A DNA stretch of 64,000 nt from Hoyosella sp. YIM 151337 (GTDB taxonomy: Bacteria > Actinomycetota > Actinomycetes > Mycobacteriales > Mycobacteriaceae). A program made the position numbers and the translations under genes. Under the pieces are notes generated by a model. It did not search any database. It was not told the DNA's origin and was given only the letters and a program-made list of their open reading frames with translations. Shown here in pieces: positions 1-10,671 of this stretch (positions are counted from its first letter, which is position 1; each line of letters begins with the position of its first letter). The stretch spans positions 1 through 64,000 of the forward strand of contig NZ_JAPEIQ010000030.1 of assembly GCF_026041215.1 (NCBI RefSeq), in the 5' to 3' direction.

Positions 1-1811
1 CCCTCGCCGCCGTCCAAGAAGCCAGCCGCCTCCGCACCGTCATCGGACCGTCAAATAGCTGGTATAACGAGTTCTTCCGGTACAGCGAGCTCTTCAGCAT
101 GACGGCAGACGGCTCGATCGCCCGCCGGTTCCCGGTACTGATCATGATCGTGTGCATTTTCACGGCTGCCGCCGCGATCATTCACGCCGCCTCGCACAGC
201 AAGCTCGCGAAGGGCCCAACACTGCGCTTGCTCGCGGTGTCGATCATGTCGTTCGGTTTCCTCGCGATGACGCCGACGAAGTGGGTGCACCACTTCGGGG
301 CGTTCGCAGGAATCGGCGCAGCCATCGCGGCACTCGCCGCCGTGGCGCTCACAACACCACTGTTCCAGTCACCGCGCAACCGGGTGATCTACACCGGGAT
401 CGTGGTGATCATCGCCGCGTACGCCGGTACCGGTCCGAACGCCTACTGGTATGTCGGCAGTTTCGGTGTGCCGTGGTGGGATAAGCGCCCGTCCATCGAG
501 GGATACACCCTTGCGACCGTTGTTCTCGCGATTGGCCTCCTGCTGCTGCTTATCGGCGCATTCCTGTATCTGCGTTATACGGAAGCGAAGGGCAAACGGA
601 AGTACTTCCTCGTGCCCCTGGCCGCTCCGATTGCCGTGGTTACCGGTCTTGTGGTGCTTTTCCAGCTAGCGTCGCTCGGTAAAGCCATGCTCTCGCAGTA
701 CCCGTCCTACTCGATCGGCCGGGCCAACATCGATGCGGTACTCGGCCAGCCGTGCGCCCTTGCCCGCGACGTCCTGGTCGAGACCGACCCCAACAACGGA
801 TTCCTTCCAGCCGTCAGCACCGACGATCCGGTTGAAGCGTTCACCGGTCAATTCAGCGAAGGATTTGACCCCAACGGGTTCCGGCTCGATCTCGCCCCAG
901 AAGACATCGAAGTCCGCGCGAATGGCCCGAGCACAATCAATCCGGACGGCCCGTTCGTGACGGGCGGATCCCTTGATGCCCGCGTACTCGAAGAGCCCGG
1001 CATCAACGGAAGTTTCGTGCCGTTGCCGTTCGGTCTGGATCCCGCTCGGGTACCCGCAGCCGGTACCTACCGGGATGCGCAGACCGACATCGCCGAACTC
1101 GTCACCGATTGGTATGAACTGCCGGAACGTTCTGATGCCACTCCGCTCGTCGTGATCACGGCCGCGGGACGCATCGCCTCGGTTGATAGCGATGGAATTG
1201 AGGCGTACGGCCAGCGCGTGGAACTCGAGTTCGGCCGCAGCAACGGCGGTGATTACGAGGCGCTGGGCCGCATCCAGCCGATCGATCCGGGGCCGACACC
1301 CATGTGGCGGAACCTGCGGGTGCCGATGGCGGACATACCGCCCGATGCTGACGTGATCCGTGTGGTTGCGCGCGACGCCGACCTGGAGCCCCGCCAGTGG
1401 ATTGGGATCACCCCGCCACGAGTTCCTCAATTGGAGACGCTGCACGACGTCGTCGGCACGGAAACGCCGGTGCTGCTCGACTGGACCGTCGGATTGCACT
1501 TCCCGTGCCAGCAGCCTTACCTGCACCGTAATGGTGTTACCGAAAACCCCGAGTTCCGCATCACTCCGGACCGTGGCGTCATCTCAGGTGCGAACACGTG
1601 GCAGAGTCATCCCGCGGGAGGGTCGCTGGGCCTGACTAACACACTGAACACCCCGACAACTCTCGCGTCATACCTTGCTGGCGATTGGCGCCGGGATTGG
1701 GGTGAGCTGATCCGCTACAACCGCTACGTCGACGACGCCGTTCCTGCTGAATTGCAGCTCGACACCGTCCGCCGGTCTGGCACCTGGGCGCCGGGCGAGA
1801 TCAGCTGGTAG
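1..1811 (+). CDS. Arabinosyltransferase of the EmbA/EmbB/EmbC family, C-terminal part (5' end outside window)
   Basis: The reading frame is open from base 3, so only about 600 C-terminal residues are present; the first ATG at 99 is internal. Emb proteins are membrane GT-C enzymes that use decaprenyl-phosphoryl arabinose to extend arabinan of arabinogalactan or lipoarabinomannan. The visible part starts near a tract like DGSIARRFPV, which Emb proteins share before their last helices. It continues through about six hydrophobic segments and a loop with WYVGSFGVPWW, then a long periplasmic C-terminal region (from about base 690) that in the family carries a carbohydrate-binding fold. It is followed by convergent accD4, as an emb gene precedes the accD4 block in M. 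tuberculosis. Which Emb paralogue it is cannot be decided from this fragment. Confidence 0.9.
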   Translation, partial: LAAVQEASRLRTVIGPSNSWYNEFFRYSELFSMTADGSIARRFPVLIMIVCIFTAAAAIIHAASHSKLAKGPTLRLLAVSIMSFGFLAMTPTKWVHHFGAFAGIGAAIAALAAVALTTPLFQSPRNRVIYTGIVVIIAAYAGTGPNAYWYVGSFGVPWWDKRPSIEGYTLATVVLAIGLLLLLIGAFLYLRYTEAKGKRKYFLVPLAAPIAVVTGLVVLFQLASLGKAMLSQYPSYSIGRANIDAVLGQPCALARDVLVETDPNNGFLPAVSTDDPVEAFTGQFSEGFDPNGFRLDLAPEDIEVRANGPSTINPDGPFVTGGSLDARVLEEPGINGSFVPLPFGLDPARVPAAGTYRDAQTDIAELVTDWYELPERSDATPLVVITAAGRIASVDSDGIEAYGQRVELEFGRSNGGDYEALGRIQPIDPGPTPMWRNLRVPMADIPPDADVIRVVARDADLEPRQWIGITPPRVPQLETLHDVVGTETPVLLDWTVGLHFPCQQPYLHRNGVTENPEFRITPDRGVISGANTWQSHPAGGSLGLTNTLNTPTTLASYLAGDWRRDWGELIRYNRYVDDAVPAELQLDTVRRSGTWAPGEISW

Positions 1812-1839
1812 ATCGGTCCACCACAGTCATCAAAACAAA

Positions 1840-1880
1840 AAAGGGAAGGTTCACGGAGTGAATCCGTGAACCTTCCCTTT
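1840..1880 (-). terminator. Intrinsic terminator between emb and accD4
   Basis: A perfect 18-bp inverted repeat (1840-1857 with 1863-1880) encloses a 5-nt loop. Read on the minus strand it is followed by a T-rich tract (complement of 1831-1840), so it best terminates the fadD32-pks13-accD4 transcript. The stem could also stop transcripts arriving from emb. Confidence 0.9.
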
Positions 1881-1903
1881 CGGTTGCCAGACGGCCCGCA
1901 GCC

Positions 1904-3448
1904 TCAGCCGGGGTGCAGCACGTACTTCTTCGGCATCCGCTCCGTCGTCTTGTCGCGCAGGGCACGCAGAGCCCGGCGGAGCTCCAGCCGAGTCGCGGAC
2001 GGTTCGATGACGGCGTCAATGTAGCCCCGCTCCGCAGCGATATACGGGGTGGCGACGTGCTCGTTGTAGTAGTCGATGAACTTGCGCCGCAGTTCGGGTG
2101 CCTTGTCCCCAGCGGCAGCGAGTTCTTTACGCTTGAGCAGCGCGATTGCACCCTCCGCACCCATCACTGCGATACGCGCGGTGGGCCACGCGAAGTTCAG
2201 GTCGGCGCCAAGGTTCTTCGACCCCATCACCGCGTAACCACCGCCATACGCTTTACGCACGACGACCGTCACCTTCGGCACATCCGCTTCCAGATACGAG
2301 TTGAGGATCTTCGCGCCGCGGCGGATGATGCCGTTGCGCTCCTGCTCGAGACCTGGCAGGAAGCCGGGCACGTCAACGACACAGACGATTGGTATCTCGA
2401 ACGCGTTGCAGAACCGAATAAAGCGCGACGCTTTCTCGGACGAATCGATGTCCAGCGCACCACTCAAAAACAGCGGCTGATTCGCGAGGACGCCGACCGG
2501 GCGGCCATCGACACGACTGAAACCCACAATGATGCTGCGCGCGTAGTCCGGTGAAATCTCGAAGAAGTCCCCATCGTCGAAGACTTTACGGAGAACCTCG
2601 TGCATGTCGTACGCGGAGTTGTCCGCATCAGGCATGAACGTGTCAAGCGACTTATCTGACTCCGTGATTTCGGGCTCTAGGCCTGGATTGATCACCGGGG
2701 GCTGCTCGTTGCAGTTCGACGGCAGGTAACTGAGCAGGTTCCGCACCCATGCGAACGCGTCACCTTCCGTCACCGCGACATGGTGCACAGTGCCATATTC
2801 GGCTTGTTTACGCGCCCCACCGAGGTCTTCCGCGGAGATGGACTCCCCCGTCACCGCCTTGAGGACCTCGGGGCCCGTGATGAACATGTACGCCTGATCA
2901 TCCACCGCCACGACATAATCGGTGATCGCCGGACCATAAACCGCACCGCCTGCGCATTTGCCCAGCATGACGGAAATCTGCGGCACCATGCCCGAAAGCT
3001 TGATTTGGCGCTTTCCAATCTCCGCGTAAAAGGCCAGCGAGGTGACGGCCTCCTGTACCCGCGCGCCACCGGAGTCGTTAATTCCCACTACGGGGCAACC
3101 GATTTTCAGCGCGAAGTCCAGTGCGGCGCACACTTTGCGCCCGAACATTTCGCCGAGGCTGCCGCCGAATACGGTGAGGTCGTGCGAGAACACCACGACG
3201 GGGCGTCCTTCAACAGTGCCGTGCCCAACGACCACACCATCCCCATAGGGATTGTCCGGTGAACCCGGGGCACGCACAAGCGCCCCGATTTCAACGAAAC
3301 TGCCCGGGTCGAGCAACATGTTGATCCGCTCACGCGGTGAGGGGAGTCCGCGCTCTTTGCGCTTCTCGATAGCGCTCGGGCTGCCGGGTTCCTTGGCCTT
3401 CTCGAGTTTTTCTCGAAGGTCCGCCAGCTTCGCTGCTGTGGTGCTCAC
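1904..3448 (-). CDS. accD4: Acyl-CoA carboxylase beta (carboxyltransferase) subunit AccD4
   Basis: This carboxyltransferase subunit carboxylates the long-chain acyl-CoA that becomes the malonyl-type extender (alpha branch) in mycolic acid synthesis, working with a biotinylated AccA subunit encoded elsewhere. The protein shows the crotonase-like carboxyltransferase halves, with SPRERINMLLD near the N-terminus, the oxyanion-hole region GINDSGGARVQE and the C-terminal KAYGGGYAVMGS region. I chose GTG at 3448 because AAGGAG lies 9 nt upstream and it gives 514 residues, close to the 522 of M. tuberculosis AccD4. A longer frame to 3526 would overlap pks13. The gene follows pks13 by 16 nt in the fadD32-pks13-accD4 operon, an order conserved across mycolate producers. 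Confidence 0.95.
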   Translation of the reverse strand: MSTTAAKLADLREKLEKAKEPGSPSAIEKRKERGLPSPRERINMLLDPGSFVEIGALVRAPGSPDNPYGDGVVVGHGTVEGRPVVVFSHDLTVFGGSLGEMFGRKVCAALDFALKIGCPVVGINDSGGARVQEAVTSLAFYAEIGKRQIKLSGMVPQISVMLGKCAGGAVYGPAITDYVVAVDDQAYMFITGPEVLKAVTGESISAEDLGGARKQAEYGTVHHVAVTEGDAFAWVRNLLSYLPSNCNEQPPVINPGLEPEITESDKSLDTFMPDADNSAYDMHEVLRKVFDDGDFFEISPDYARSIIVGFSRVDGRPVGVLANQPLFLSGALDIDSSEKASRFIRFCNAFEIPIVCVVDVPGFLPGLEQERNGIIRRGAKILNSYLEADVPKVTVVVRKAYGGGYAVMGSKNLGADLNFAWPTARIAVMGAEGAIALLKRKELAAAGDKAPELRRKFIDYYNEHVATPYIAAERGYIDAVIEPSATRLELRRALRALRDKTTERMPKKYVLHPG

Positions 3449-3464
3449 GCGCTGGTGCTCCTTA

Positions 3465-6400
3465 CTATGCAGAACGTCGTTTGACTTCGATCTGTTCAAG
3501 TCTGCCAGCAAGGTGAGCCGCGACACGCGCTATCACCGGCTCGTCGACGACACCGAGGTGGTCACCGGTCACCTGAACGATCTCTAGATCTGGTGCCACG
3601 TCACCCCAGCCGCCGTCTGCAGCGATGTTCCCGAACCGTGGCTCAAGCTGCACCGCACCGTCGTGCATGCGCTCGGCTTTGTACAAAACGACCGGCCCGG
3701 CGTACGGATCGGGCTGCAGCATTTGCACGGCCCGGTTGTCCAGGAACGACGCACGCTGATGCTCAATAATGCCACCACTAATCGTATGGTCGGCGTCCTT
3801 GAGCATGCCCAGCAGCAGCTGAATCTGCCCCTGATCATCACGCTTGACGAGCTCATCAATCGGCAGGGGGAACTGGAACCCATAGTTCACAGCCGCGAAA
3901 TCGTTGAACCGCTGCCAGCGCAGCGCAATCTCTTCGGGCGTATCCGGAATAGGCTCGGACGGGAACACCGTATCCAGAAGGCCGAGTAGCGCGACATCTT
4001 CACCCTCGGCTCGCAATCGCTGCGCCATCGCGTAGGCAAGTGCTCCACCGAATGACCAGCCCACGAGCACATACGGTCCGTGCGGCTGAATGTCGCGCAG
4101 CGCAGGGAGGTACTCGGCGACGCGGTCGCTGAGCTTCCCCTCGACCCGTTCGAACCCGTAAACCGGCACATCCGCTGGGAGCCGTTTCGTCAGCGGCTCG
4201 TAAACGACCGTGGAACCACCCGCGGGATGGAAAACGAACACGGGGACCCGGTCGGAGCCCTCCGTACGCGCCCGCAGGGTGCGCACCAGTCCAACGTCGC
4301 CTTCGAGGTGTTCGCGCACGACGTCGGCCAGCTTCTCGATCGTCGAAGCGGAGCGGACATCGTCAACGGTGATCGTGCCACCGGTGCGTTCCGACAGTTT
4401 TTCCGCGAGGGCAGCCGCGGACGCAGCGGAAATTGCGGGCAGTGGACTGAAGATGCCACCGGCCGAGACGCCCGTGACGGTAGCCCACTGCGCGAACACA
4501 AGTCGTTCGGCAGCATCGCGCGGGGGCACTTCGAGACCTGCTGATTCGGTGACGCTGCGCTGATCGAGCGCATCAGCCGCGTTCGCGGCGACCGCATCGG
4601 CAGGTGCGGGCGCCGGTTCCGTGGCACCGGACGGCACGGACGGCACTGACGGACCCTGACCAGTGGTTGCGGCACGCTCCGCTTGCTGCTGTTGGGCAAG
4701 CTCTTCGACTTGGTCGGGGTTCTCGAGCGCGAAGGTGACGTACTTTTCGACATCGTTCAGGCTCGCGTTGCGCAGCACCTGCACCTGAACTTGCGGGATG
4801 CTGAATTCGTACTCGACCCGGTTCTTGATCCGCACCGCCATCAGCGAGTCGAGACCAAGCTCGATGAGCGGAATCTCCGGCGGCAAATCCTCGGGCGCAT
4901 ACCCCATCGCCTCAGCGACGATCCGCGTGAGCCGTTCCGTGGCGGGCTCGCCAGATTCCGGATCCCATTTATCTCCATTCCGGGTGCTGCCATCCGCCGT
5001 GTCGTCAGCATTTCTGCTGACGGCGCTGGCCGGCGCTGCGGCAGCACTCGCAGCGACAGACGGATTCGACGCTTCGGGCGCATTGAGGGGGCCGCCCGCA
5101 GTCACCACCGCGTCCGCGATCAGCGCGAAACCATCCCCGGACTGGGCGTATACGCGCAGCGAAGCACCACCGGGGTGCGGATGCAGCATCGTCGTTAGCG
5201 ACCCTTTGTCAGGCAGCTGACCGTGGTAAATGACAGCACCCAGGTGCACGTCTGACAGCACTTGACCGGCCGCGCCGAGCACCAGGCTGTCCAAGTCGGA
5301 TACTGCCTGAGCCTGCACCTCCCACGCGTGTTGTCCATCGGGGAGCGAGACGTGCGCGCCGGGCACGCGCTGAGTTCCCCCGCCCGACGCCGCACGCGCC
5401 TGCGTCCAGTGCGGACGTTTGATCCACGGGGTGGCGGGCGGCGCGGTCAGCTCTCCTGGCCCGGCGACTCGGGCTAGGTCGACCGCATGGCCGTAGACGT
5501 AAAGCTGCGCGATGGCACCCATCAATGTGGCAGCAGCATCTTCCTTGCGGTTCTGCGTGTAGACGAGCTGCGGCTCGTGCAGCCCCGCCGCGAAGGTTGT
5601 CGCTGCCACCGACATGAGTGCAATCGGGTGCGGGGCTAGCTCAACAAAGGTCGAGTAACCATCGGCTACCGCATTGTTCACCGCATGGGTGAACCACACG
5701 GTGCGACGGACGTTCTTCGTCCAGTAATCCTCTGCGTGGAGAGGCGCGCTGCGCCGCGCGAATTTCTTCCCCTCGTGAACGGAGGAGAACACCGCGCACT
5801 CTGGCGGCCGGGCGTCAATACCGCCGAGCTCGGCGGCAAGTTCACCGAGTATCGGATCCATTTGCTCGGTGTGGCCGGCGCCCTTCGTCTCGAGGATCCG
5901 GCCCAGTTTCTGCTGCGCCTCCGCCATATCGACAATGGCCCGCACTTCAGCGTCCGGCCCGCCGATCACTGTCTGAGTAGGTGCCGCATACACACAGATC
6001 TCGATGCCCGGGTACTGGTCACGCATGGCTGCGAGTTCATCGGCGGAGAACTCGACGATCGCCATCCGCCGGATGTCGTCGCCGCTCAGCCCTGCCTCCG
6101 CTTCCCCCATTAATCGCGCGCGGGCACAGATCACGCGCACCGCATCGTCGAGGGGCAGGCCACCAGACACAGCGGCGGCGGCAACCTCACCAACCGAGTG
6201 CCCAAGCACCGCGCCGGGCTGGGCTCCGTAGTAGCGGAGTGTCGCCCCGAGCGCGACCTGAATGGTGAAGATGCCGAGCTGTGCCAGTTCAACGCCGTAC
6301 CTGACGTCGTCGTCGAAGAACAGCTCCTTGATGCTGTGCCCCGACTCGTCGATCATCAGCGCGTCGATCTCGTCGACATGCGCCGCGAACACGGGGACTG

Positions 6401-8378
6401 CTTCATAGAGTGCGCGGCCCATACCGCGGAACTGGGATCCGAATCCTGAAAATACCCACACGGGCGCGTTGGCCGCCGGGGCATTCGCGGAAAACACGCC
6501 TGGCCCTGGTTTACCTGCAGCGATCGCTTGCAGCCCTGCGACGAGGTCTGCACGTGTACTCGCTACCACCGCGGCCCGGGACCGGCCATGATTGCGTTTC
6601 GCGAGCGTACGCGCGACAGCATCGAGCGACGCCTGCTGGCCCTCGCCCGTTTCCAGCCATTCGGCGAGCTGACGGGCAGCCAGGCGACGTCGAGATGGCA
6701 CGCCTGCCGAGACGGGGAAAATATATGGACCAGCGGCGAACAGCGCTTCCGGAGCGGGCAGCGGGTGCGCCTGCTCATCCGCCGGCGGCGTGTACTCCTG
6801 CACAACAACGTGCGCGTTGGTGCCGCCGAAGCCGAACCCGGAAACCCCGGCTGTCGCAGTACCCGAATACCGCGGCCATTCGCGGATATCGTCGACAACT
6901 TCAAGTTTCGCCTCATCGAAGGGGATGTACGGGTTGGGGCCGGCGAAGTTGATCGTTGCGGGAAGCAGATCATGCTGCATCGAGAGGATGACCTTGATGA
7001 GGCCGGCGGCCCCGGCCGCTGATTCAAGGTGCCCAAAGTTGGTTTTGGCTGATCCGAGCAGCGTCGGCAACAGCGCGTCGCGTCCCTTGCCGAGCACCCG
7101 GTGCAATGCTTCAGCTTCGATGGGGTCGCCGAGGAGGGTCCCCGTGCCGTGCGCCTCGATGTAGTCGACGGTCGCGGGATCGATGCCAGCGTCGCGGTAC
7201 GCGGCACGCAGCACCGCCACCTGCGCGTCGGGATTGGGGGCCGTCAGCCCGTTGGAGCGGCCGTCTGAGTTCACCGCTGACCCTTTGATCACGGCAAGGA
7301 CTGTGTCACCGGCACCGACCGCGTCGTCGAGTCGCTTGAGGACTAGCAGCCCGCCCCCTTCACCCCGGGCGATTCCGTCCGCGTCCTTCGAGAACGCTTT
7401 GATTCGGCCATCCGGCGCCAGCACGCCCGCAGCGCCGAAACCGAGCGTCGCAGCAGGGCTGAGTAACATGTTCACACCGCCCGCAAGCGCGATCTCCGAC
7501 TCCCCGGTGCGCAGACTCTGCACCGCCTGATGCACTGCGACGAGAGACGAGGAGCACGCCGTGTCCACCGAAATCGAGGGCCCGCGGAAGTCGAAGGTAT
7601 AAGACACCCGATTCGGAATCACGCTCGATGCGGTACCAGTCAGCGCATAGTAATGCGCTGTCGATGGGTCGCTGGCGGTCAGAAGGCTGTAGTCGTTCGT
7701 CGAGCTGCCGATGAAAACACCCACCTGTTTCCCGCGCAGTTCACTGGCGGGAATGTAAGCGTTTTCGAGAGCTTCCCACGCGAGTTCGAGAGCAAGTCGC
7801 TGCTGCGGGTCGACGTTCTCCGCCTCGAGCGGTGACATGCCGAAGAACTCGTGATCGAAGCCTTTGACGTCATCGAGGTAACCGCCGAGCGTCGGTGTGG
7901 ACGCCATCGCAGCGGCGATCACCGGGTCGCCCGCGTATTCGTCCCACCTGCCCGCGGGCAGCTCACTGATCGCGTCGCGCCCTTCCGCGAGGAGATTCCA
8001 CATGTCTTCGGGTGTGCTGACGCCACCCGGGAAGCGCGCGGCAATACCCACGATCGCGATGTCCGCGTGCGTGGCAGGCGCGGGCCGATCAAGAGCCTCT
8101 GCCGCGGCGTCGCTAGCCGCTGTCTCCTCAGGACCGTCGATAATGCGCTTGGCCAGCGCCGCGATGGTGGGGTTTTCGTAGGCGATGGTCGCGCTGAGCG
8201 CGATACCGAGCAGTTCCTCGATCTCACCGCTCAATGCCACCGCATCACGGGAGGAAAGCCCGAACTCCTCCATTGGCCGGTCAGCTGAAACCTGCTCACG
8301 CGGGAGACCGGCCGACGCCGCCACCCAATCTCGCAGCCAATCGGTCAACTGGGCAACAGTCATCTGCTGTGCGGTCAA
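3465..8378 (-). CDS. pks13: Polyketide synthase Pks13, mycolic acid condensase
   Basis: Pks13 performs the final Claisen-type condensation of two fatty acyl chains to the alpha-alkyl beta-keto precursor of mycolates. Domains in order: N-terminal carrier (GLSSRD, phosphopantetheine Ser about 43); ketosynthase (Cys275 in DTACSSS, His410 and His450); acyltransferase (Ser728 in GHSVGE); C-terminal carrier (Ser1178 in GLDSL); a degenerate carrier-like segment at about 1290-1360 without the serine; thioesterase (Ser1442 in GWSFGG). The length of 1637 residues is slightly below the 1733 of M. tuberculosis Pks13, mainly through shorter linkers. The start is TTG 8378, 2 nt after the fadD32 stop, or ATG 8363, which matches the family N-terminus as well; neither has a clear ribosome site, so coupling to fadD32 is likely. 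Confidence 0.97.
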   Translation of the reverse strand: MTAQQMTVAQLTDWLRDWVAASAGLPREQVSADRPMEEFGLSSRDAVALSGEIEELLGIALSATIAYENPTIAALAKRIIDGPEETAASDAAAEALDRPAPATHADIAIVGIAARFPGGVSTPEDMWNLLAEGRDAISELPAGRWDEYAGDPVIAAAMASTPTLGGYLDDVKGFDHEFFGMSPLEAENVDPQQRLALELAWEALENAYIPASELRGKQVGVFIGSSTNDYSLLTASDPSTAHYYALTGTASSVIPNRVSYTFDFRGPSISVDTACSSSLVAVHQAVQSLRTGESEIALAGGVNMLLSPAATLGFGAAGVLAPDGRIKAFSKDADGIARGEGGGLLVLKRLDDAVGAGDTVLAVIKGSAVNSDGRSNGLTAPNPDAQVAVLRAAYRDAGIDPATVDYIEAHGTGTLLGDPIEAEALHRVLGKGRDALLPTLLGSAKTNFGHLESAAGAAGLIKVILSMQHDLLPATINFAGPNPYIPFDEAKLEVVDDIREWPRYSGTATAGVSGFGFGGTNAHVVVQEYTPPADEQAHPLPAPEALFAAGPYIFPVSAGVPSRRRLAARQLAEWLETGEGQQASLDAVARTLAKRNHGRSRAAVVASTRADLVAGLQAIAAGKPGPGVFSANAPAANAPVWVFSGFGSQFRGMGRALYEAVPVFAAHVDEIDALMIDESGHSIKELFFDDDVRYGVELAQLGIFTIQVALGATLRYYGAQPGAVLGHSVGEVAAAAVSGGLPLDDAVRVICARARLMGEAEAGLSGDDIRRMAIVEFSADELAAMRDQYPGIEICVYAAPTQTVIGGPDAEVRAIVDMAEAQQKLGRILETKGAGHTEQMDPILGELAAELGGIDARPPECAVFSSVHEGKKFARRSAPLHAEDYWTKNVRRTVWFTHAVNNAVADGYSTFVELAPHPIALMSVAATTFAAGLHEPQLVYTQNRKEDAAATLMGAIAQLYVYGHAVDLARVAGPGELTAPPATPWIKRPHWTQARAASGGGTQRVPGAHVSLPDGQHAWEVQAQAVSDLDSLVLGAAGQVLSDVHLGAVIYHGQLPDKGSLTTMLHPHPGGASLRVYAQSGDGFALIADAVVTAGGPLNAPEASNPSVAASAAAAPASAVSRNADDTADGSTRNGDKWDPESGEPATERLTRIVAEAMGYAPEDLPPEIPLIELGLDSLMAVRIKNRVEYEFSIPQVQVQVLRNASLNDVEKYVTFALENPDQVEELAQQQQAERAATTGQGPSVPSVPSGATEPAPAPADAVAANAADALDQRSVTESAGLEVPPRDAAERLVFAQWATVTGVSAGGIFSPLPAISAASAAALAEKLSERTGGTITVDDVRSASTIEKLADVVREHLEGDVGLVRTLRARTEGSDRVPVFVFHPAGGSTVVYEPLTKRLPADVPVYGFERVEGKLSDRVAEYLPALRDIQPHGPYVLVGWSFGGALAYAMAQRLRAEGEDVALLGLLDTVFPSEPIPDTPEEIALRWQRFNDFAAVNYGFQFPLPIDELVKRDDQGQIQLLLGMLKDADHTISGGIIEHQRASFLDNRAVQMLQPDPYAGPVVLYKAERMHDGAVQLEPRFGNIAADGGWGDVAPDLEIVQVTGDHLGVVDEPVIARVAAHLAGRLEQIEVKRRSA

Positions 8379-8380
8379 AA

Positions 8381-10273
8381 CTACTCGCTCACACTGTCAG
8401 GAAACGCGGTCTGGGTATGACCCCCGCGAAGGGTGCCATCAATGTAACTGGTCTTGCACGCGCGCCGGGCAATCTTCCCGCTTGATGTCCGTGGGATTGA
8501 ACCGGCGGGCACCAAAAGAATGTCGCGTGCTGTCACGCCGTGACGAGCCGCGATCGCGGACCGGACCGCGTCAGCTACCGGCACAGGGTCAGCCTTACCT
8601 GCCCCAGGTGCCCGTTCAGCAACGATGACGAGTTGTTCGGAAGAGTCATCCGGGTCAAAGTCACCCCCGGCGAGGCCACTATGTGGGTTGTCAAACACGG
8701 CTCGCGGAAGCTGATTAGCTGGCACAGAGAACGCGGCGATGAAACCCGGGCGCAGCGCGGCGCTTGCTTCCTGAGCCGAGAACTCCAGGTCCTGCGGGTA
8801 GTGGTTACGGCCATCGACGATGACAAGATCCTTGACGCGGCCCGTTATATATAGTTCGCCGTCGATATACACGCCGTAGTCACCGGTTCGCATCCAGTTG
8901 GCGTCCTCGGCCACTTCGCCTGCGTGGCTGCCCACATCGAGGCGGACCTTCAGCTTGTTGTGGAAAGTCTCGGAGGTTTCCTGTTCACGGCCCCAGTACC
9001 CCTGACCGACGTTGTCACCGTGCAGCCAGATCTCACCGACATGTTCGTCGGGCAATTCTTCACCTGAGTCACCGTCAACGATCACCGCCCACTGACTCGT
9101 CGACACGTAACCGCAGGACACTTGCGGCACGGAACGCGGATGCGTTGAGTCAACGCGCATGATCTTGCCAGCATTGAGTTCGTCACGGTCGACATAGACG
9201 ACACGTGCTTCCTCGTCACGTTCCGGCGTCGACACGAACAGCGTTGCCTCTGCCATACCGTATGACGGCTTGATAGCAGTCTTGGGCAGACCATAGGGGC
9301 CGAACGCCTCGTTGAACTTGCGCATCGACGACGGTGTCACCGGTTCGCTGCCGTTGATGAGACCGATCACGTGGCTGAGGTCCAGCGACTCGCCCGCTTT
9401 CGGCAGGCCGCGGAGCGCGGCGTGCTCGAACGCGAAGTTGGGGGCCGCAGCGAACGTGCCTTCGCCGTCACTTTCGGACGCGAGTTCTTTGATCCACCGG
9501 TAAGGACGCTGAACAAAGGCCCGCGGCGACATGATCGTGATGTACTTTCCGCCGAAGGCCGGCAGAATGACCGTCAGCAAACCCATGTCGTGGAACAGCG
9601 GGAGCCAGGTGACGCCGCGTGAATGCTCATTCAGCCCGAGGGACCAGCACATTTGCAGTACGTTCGTGCTCACGGCGCGGTGGGTAATCTCTACACCTGC
9701 TGGTACTCGCGTCGAGCCGGAGGTGTACTGAAGGTACGCAATGTCATCAAGGGACGGATGTGGCAGTGTCCATGAATTCTCGACCGAGTCAGGTATGGCG
9801 TCGACCGCGATGATCCGGGGCCGCTCGCTCGCGGGCCGGGAACGAAAGAACTGGCGCACTCCTGCAGCTGACTTCGTACCGGTGAGGATCGCGACGGGTT
9901 CACAGTCGCCCAGCACAGCGTGGAGCCGGTCCGTGTGGCCAGGCTCATCGGGATCAAAGAGCGGCACGGCGATGGTACCGGCATGAACCGCTGCGAAAAA
10001 CGCGACGACGTAATCGAGCCCCTGCGGAGCGAGAATCGCGACCCGGTCACCCTTTTTCGCGATCTGCTGCAACCGGCCTGCCACAGCGCGGACCCGGGCC
10101 CCGAAACGTTCCCAGGTTAGTTCGTGGGCAACACCGTCACGGTCGGTCGAGTAGTCAACGTAGCGGTAAGCAAGTTCACCTGCGTTGCTTCGGGAATGCT
10201 GCTCAACGAAGTTCACGAGAGTTGCCTCTGGAGTGAGGATTACCTCACCCGCTTCGTTGAAGAACTCGTCCAT
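8381..10273 (-). CDS. fadD32: Long-chain fatty acyl-AMP ligase FadD32
   Basis: FadD32 activates the very-long meromycolic acid as acyl-adenylate and loads it on the N-terminal carrier of Pks13. The 630-residue protein belongs to the adenylating superfamily, with the nucleotide-binding loop [11 protein letters not shown] at about 183-193, the [10 protein letters not shown] region, the acidic [18 protein letters not shown] segment and the C-terminal lysine motif [11 protein letters not shown]. The insertion typical of acyl-AMP (not acyl-CoA) ligases fits its place beside pks13. ATG 10273 is preceded by AGGGAG. It is the first gene of the fadD32-pks13-accD4 operon; about 400 bp upstream separate it from the cutinase-like gene. 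Confidence 0.97.
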   Translation of the reverse strand: MDEFFNEAGEVILTPEATLVNFVEQHSRSNAGELAYRYVDYSTDRDGVAHELTWERFGARVRAVAGRLQQIAKKGDRVAILAPQGLDYVVAFFAAVHAGTIAVPLFDPDEPGHTDRLHAVLGDCEPVAILTGTKSAAGVRQFFRSRPASERPRIIAVDAIPDSVENSWTLPHPSLDDIAYLQYTSGSTRVPAGVEITHRAVSTNVLQMCWSLGLNEHSRGVTWLPLFHDMGLLTVILPAFGGKYITIMSPRAFVQRPYRWIKELASESDGEGTFAAAPNFAFEHAALRGLPKAGESLDLSHVIGLINGSEPVTPSSMRKFNEAFGPYGLPKTAIKPSYGMAEATLFVSTPERDEEARVVYVDRDELNAGKIMRVDSTHPRSVPQVSCGYVSTSQWAVIVDGDSGEELPDEHVGEIWLHGDNVGQGYWGREQETSETFHNKLKVRLDVGSHAGEVAEDANWMRTGDYGVYIDGELYITGRVKDLVIVDGRNHYPQDLEFSAQEASAALRPGFIAAFSVPANQLPRAVFDNPHSGLAGGDFDPDDSSEQLVIVAERAPGAGKADPVPVADAVRSAIAARHGVTARDILLVPAGSIPRTSSGKIARRACKTSYIDGTLRGGHTQTAFPDSVSE

Positions 10274-10596
10274 GCCTCTCCCTAATTATGCAGGTGTGAA
10301 CTGGCCAATCCAGCATCCAGTTCCGGGCGCAGCCTAAATGCACTAACACCACACCCCATGTGACCGATGTACCGCTTTTTGTGCCGCTACGGCGTCACTC
10401 TTCCCGTAACGTCTCGCATTAAGCCCTCTGTATGTTACAGACGCGTTCGCGATCCGCGAGAATCCGCACCGATCCCGGCGCGAAGCTCACTAGTTCATTC
10501 GCCGCCATCCACTACTGCTACTAAAGTCCCATCTACCTGCGTATTCACGTGTGTTAGAGGGGACCATATCCGGAAGCCTCCAGTGAGACGAATGCA

Positions 10597-10637
10597 TCAT
10601 TCGTGACAGGGCTGTGACTCGCCAATGTCACGAATGA
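10597..10637. promoter_or_regulatory. 12-bp perfect inverted repeat in the 398-bp gap upstream of fadD32
   Basis: The gap 10274-10671 holds no convincing gene. Its clearest signal is a perfect inverted repeat of TCATTCGTGACA (10597-10608) with its complement (10626-10637), spaced by 17 nt. It lies 35-75 bp past the stop of the cutinase-like gene and over 300 bp upstream of fadD32. No T-run follows on the minus strand, so it may be a U-tail-less terminator or a repressor operator for the mycolate operon. I could not assign a -10 box with confidence. Confidence 0.5.
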
Positions 10638-10671
10638 CACGAAACGGTCACCCCCGCTACCTGGCATTACA

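Noticed and set aside
666-1526. 286-codon antisense frame within emb
   Set aside because: It has no recognisable domain and mirrors the codon bias of the emb gene on the opposite strand.
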